Under the pieces are notes generated by a model that saw only the letters and a list, made by a program, of their open reading frames with translations, was not told the DNA's origin and ran no database searches. The position numbers and the translations under genes are program-made. DNA of 61,012 nt from Planctomycetaceae bacterium (lineage in GTDB: Bacteria > Planctomycetota > Planctomycetia > Planctomycetales > Planctomycetaceae): positions 1-61,012 of the forward strand of contig JACCRE010000002.1 of the NCBI GenBank assembly GCA_013813775.1. Direction: 5' to 3'. Positions 60,739 through 61,012 of the stretch are shown one piece after another; position 1 is the first letter of the stretch, and each line of letters begins with the position of its first letter.

Positions 60739-61012
60739 GGAAATGGGGATCGAGCGAGGCGGGGGACCGAGAGACAAGCCGTCTCCCAGGAAGCGCTCTT
60801 CCGCTCACCGCTGCCTCACGTCTCGTCCGATCAATCGCCCGTCAAAAAATTTCCGGCTGATGTCGATTTCTCGCCAGCCCCCTCGACTAGTCCTTAAACA
60901 AGCGTATGCCGAACGGCAGAACGGTCCAAGTCGGCGCGCAGAGCGGTGGCGCGTCGGTGGGCGAGCTGCGTTGATCGGGGGATGGGGTTGGCGCTCTTTC
61001 GTCGGTTGAGGG
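60739..61012. other. Window end: no gene recognised
   Basis: 274 bases after the sigma factor. An open frame runs through the end of the window but has no recognisable family. The sequence is GC-rich and ordinary. Confidence 0.4.

Overview
The window is GC-rich chromosomal DNA from a planctomycete. The markers are three DUF1559 pseudopilin-like genes (start of the window, 42.6 kb, 43.9 kb), a very large PVC-type CxxCH heme protein (50.4 kb), planctomycete-type lipoproteins, weak or absent Shine-Dalgarno sequences at many starts, and above all a complete PVM-type bacterial microcompartment (BMC) operon at 31.2-41.1 kb. The genus cannot be fixed by reading. No rRNA, tRNA, CRISPR array or transposase gene is visible.

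Layout. 0-7.5 kb: end of a DUF1559 gene, a membrane-anchored kinase relic, a lipoprotein, a CDP-alcohol/dolichol-kinase-like membrane enzyme, an ABC ATPase plus ABC-2 permease, and an orphan. 7.6-12.6 kb: secreted VCBS/FG-GAP protein, DksA/TraR-like protein with a ruined zinc finger, membrane-anchored dual-specificity phosphatase, family 2 glycosyltransferase, two small membrane proteins. 12.9-20.7 kb: POT peptide transporter with a zinc-ribbon tail, an ATP-grasp ligase resembling MfnD, a nucleoside deoxyribosyltransferase, a frameshifted nucleotidyltransferase with its partner, an HD hydrolase, a PH-domain protein and an MfnF/TIGR03123 homologue. The MfnD-like and MfnF-like pair point to the H4MPT/methanofuran C1 pathway of planctomycetes. 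20.8-30.9 kb: Hsp70 relative, ExbB/ExbD-like motor pair, large membrane protein, FixJ-type regulator, phosphodiesterase, His-rich lipoprotein, histidine kinase, Uma2 nuclease.

31.0-41.1 kb is one minus-strand operon. It runs DeoR regulator, PduL phosphotransacylase, two BMC-H shell proteins, acetate-kinase-like enzyme, BMC-P, a membrane protein, CoA-acylating aldehyde dehydrogenase, an inserted four-helix-bundle (S23/IVP) gene, BMC-P, a protein of unknown function with an encapsulation-like helix, BMC-P, class II aldolase, lactate/malate dehydrogenase, small zinc-ribbon membrane protein. The established model (fucose/rhamnose use in Planctopirus limnophila) is that the aldolase releases lactaldehyde inside the shell, the dehydrogenase makes lactyl-CoA, PduL makes lactyl-phosphate, and the kinase makes ATP and lactate.

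41.2-61.0 kb: PurN, a lipoprotein, two DUF1559 paralogues, PolX, a Tyr-repeat secreted protein, an APH-fold kinase, FAH-family hydrolase, the PVC heme protein, an ATP-grasp/alpha-E pair, MOSC protein, CsrA, YacG, a TIGR01777 epimerase and an ECF sigma factor with a C-terminal extension.

The strongest unexpected signal is an inserted unit at 34472-34912. An S23-like four-helix-bundle gene is bracketed by 27-nt inverted repeats (26/27 matching) that fill the gap between two BMC cistrons almost exactly. This is the layout of a 23S rRNA intervening sequence, but placed in an mRNA. Several other intercistronic gaps carry unrelated inverted repeats, some built of short iterated words (4067, 5183, 6713, 37281, 39369, 55213).
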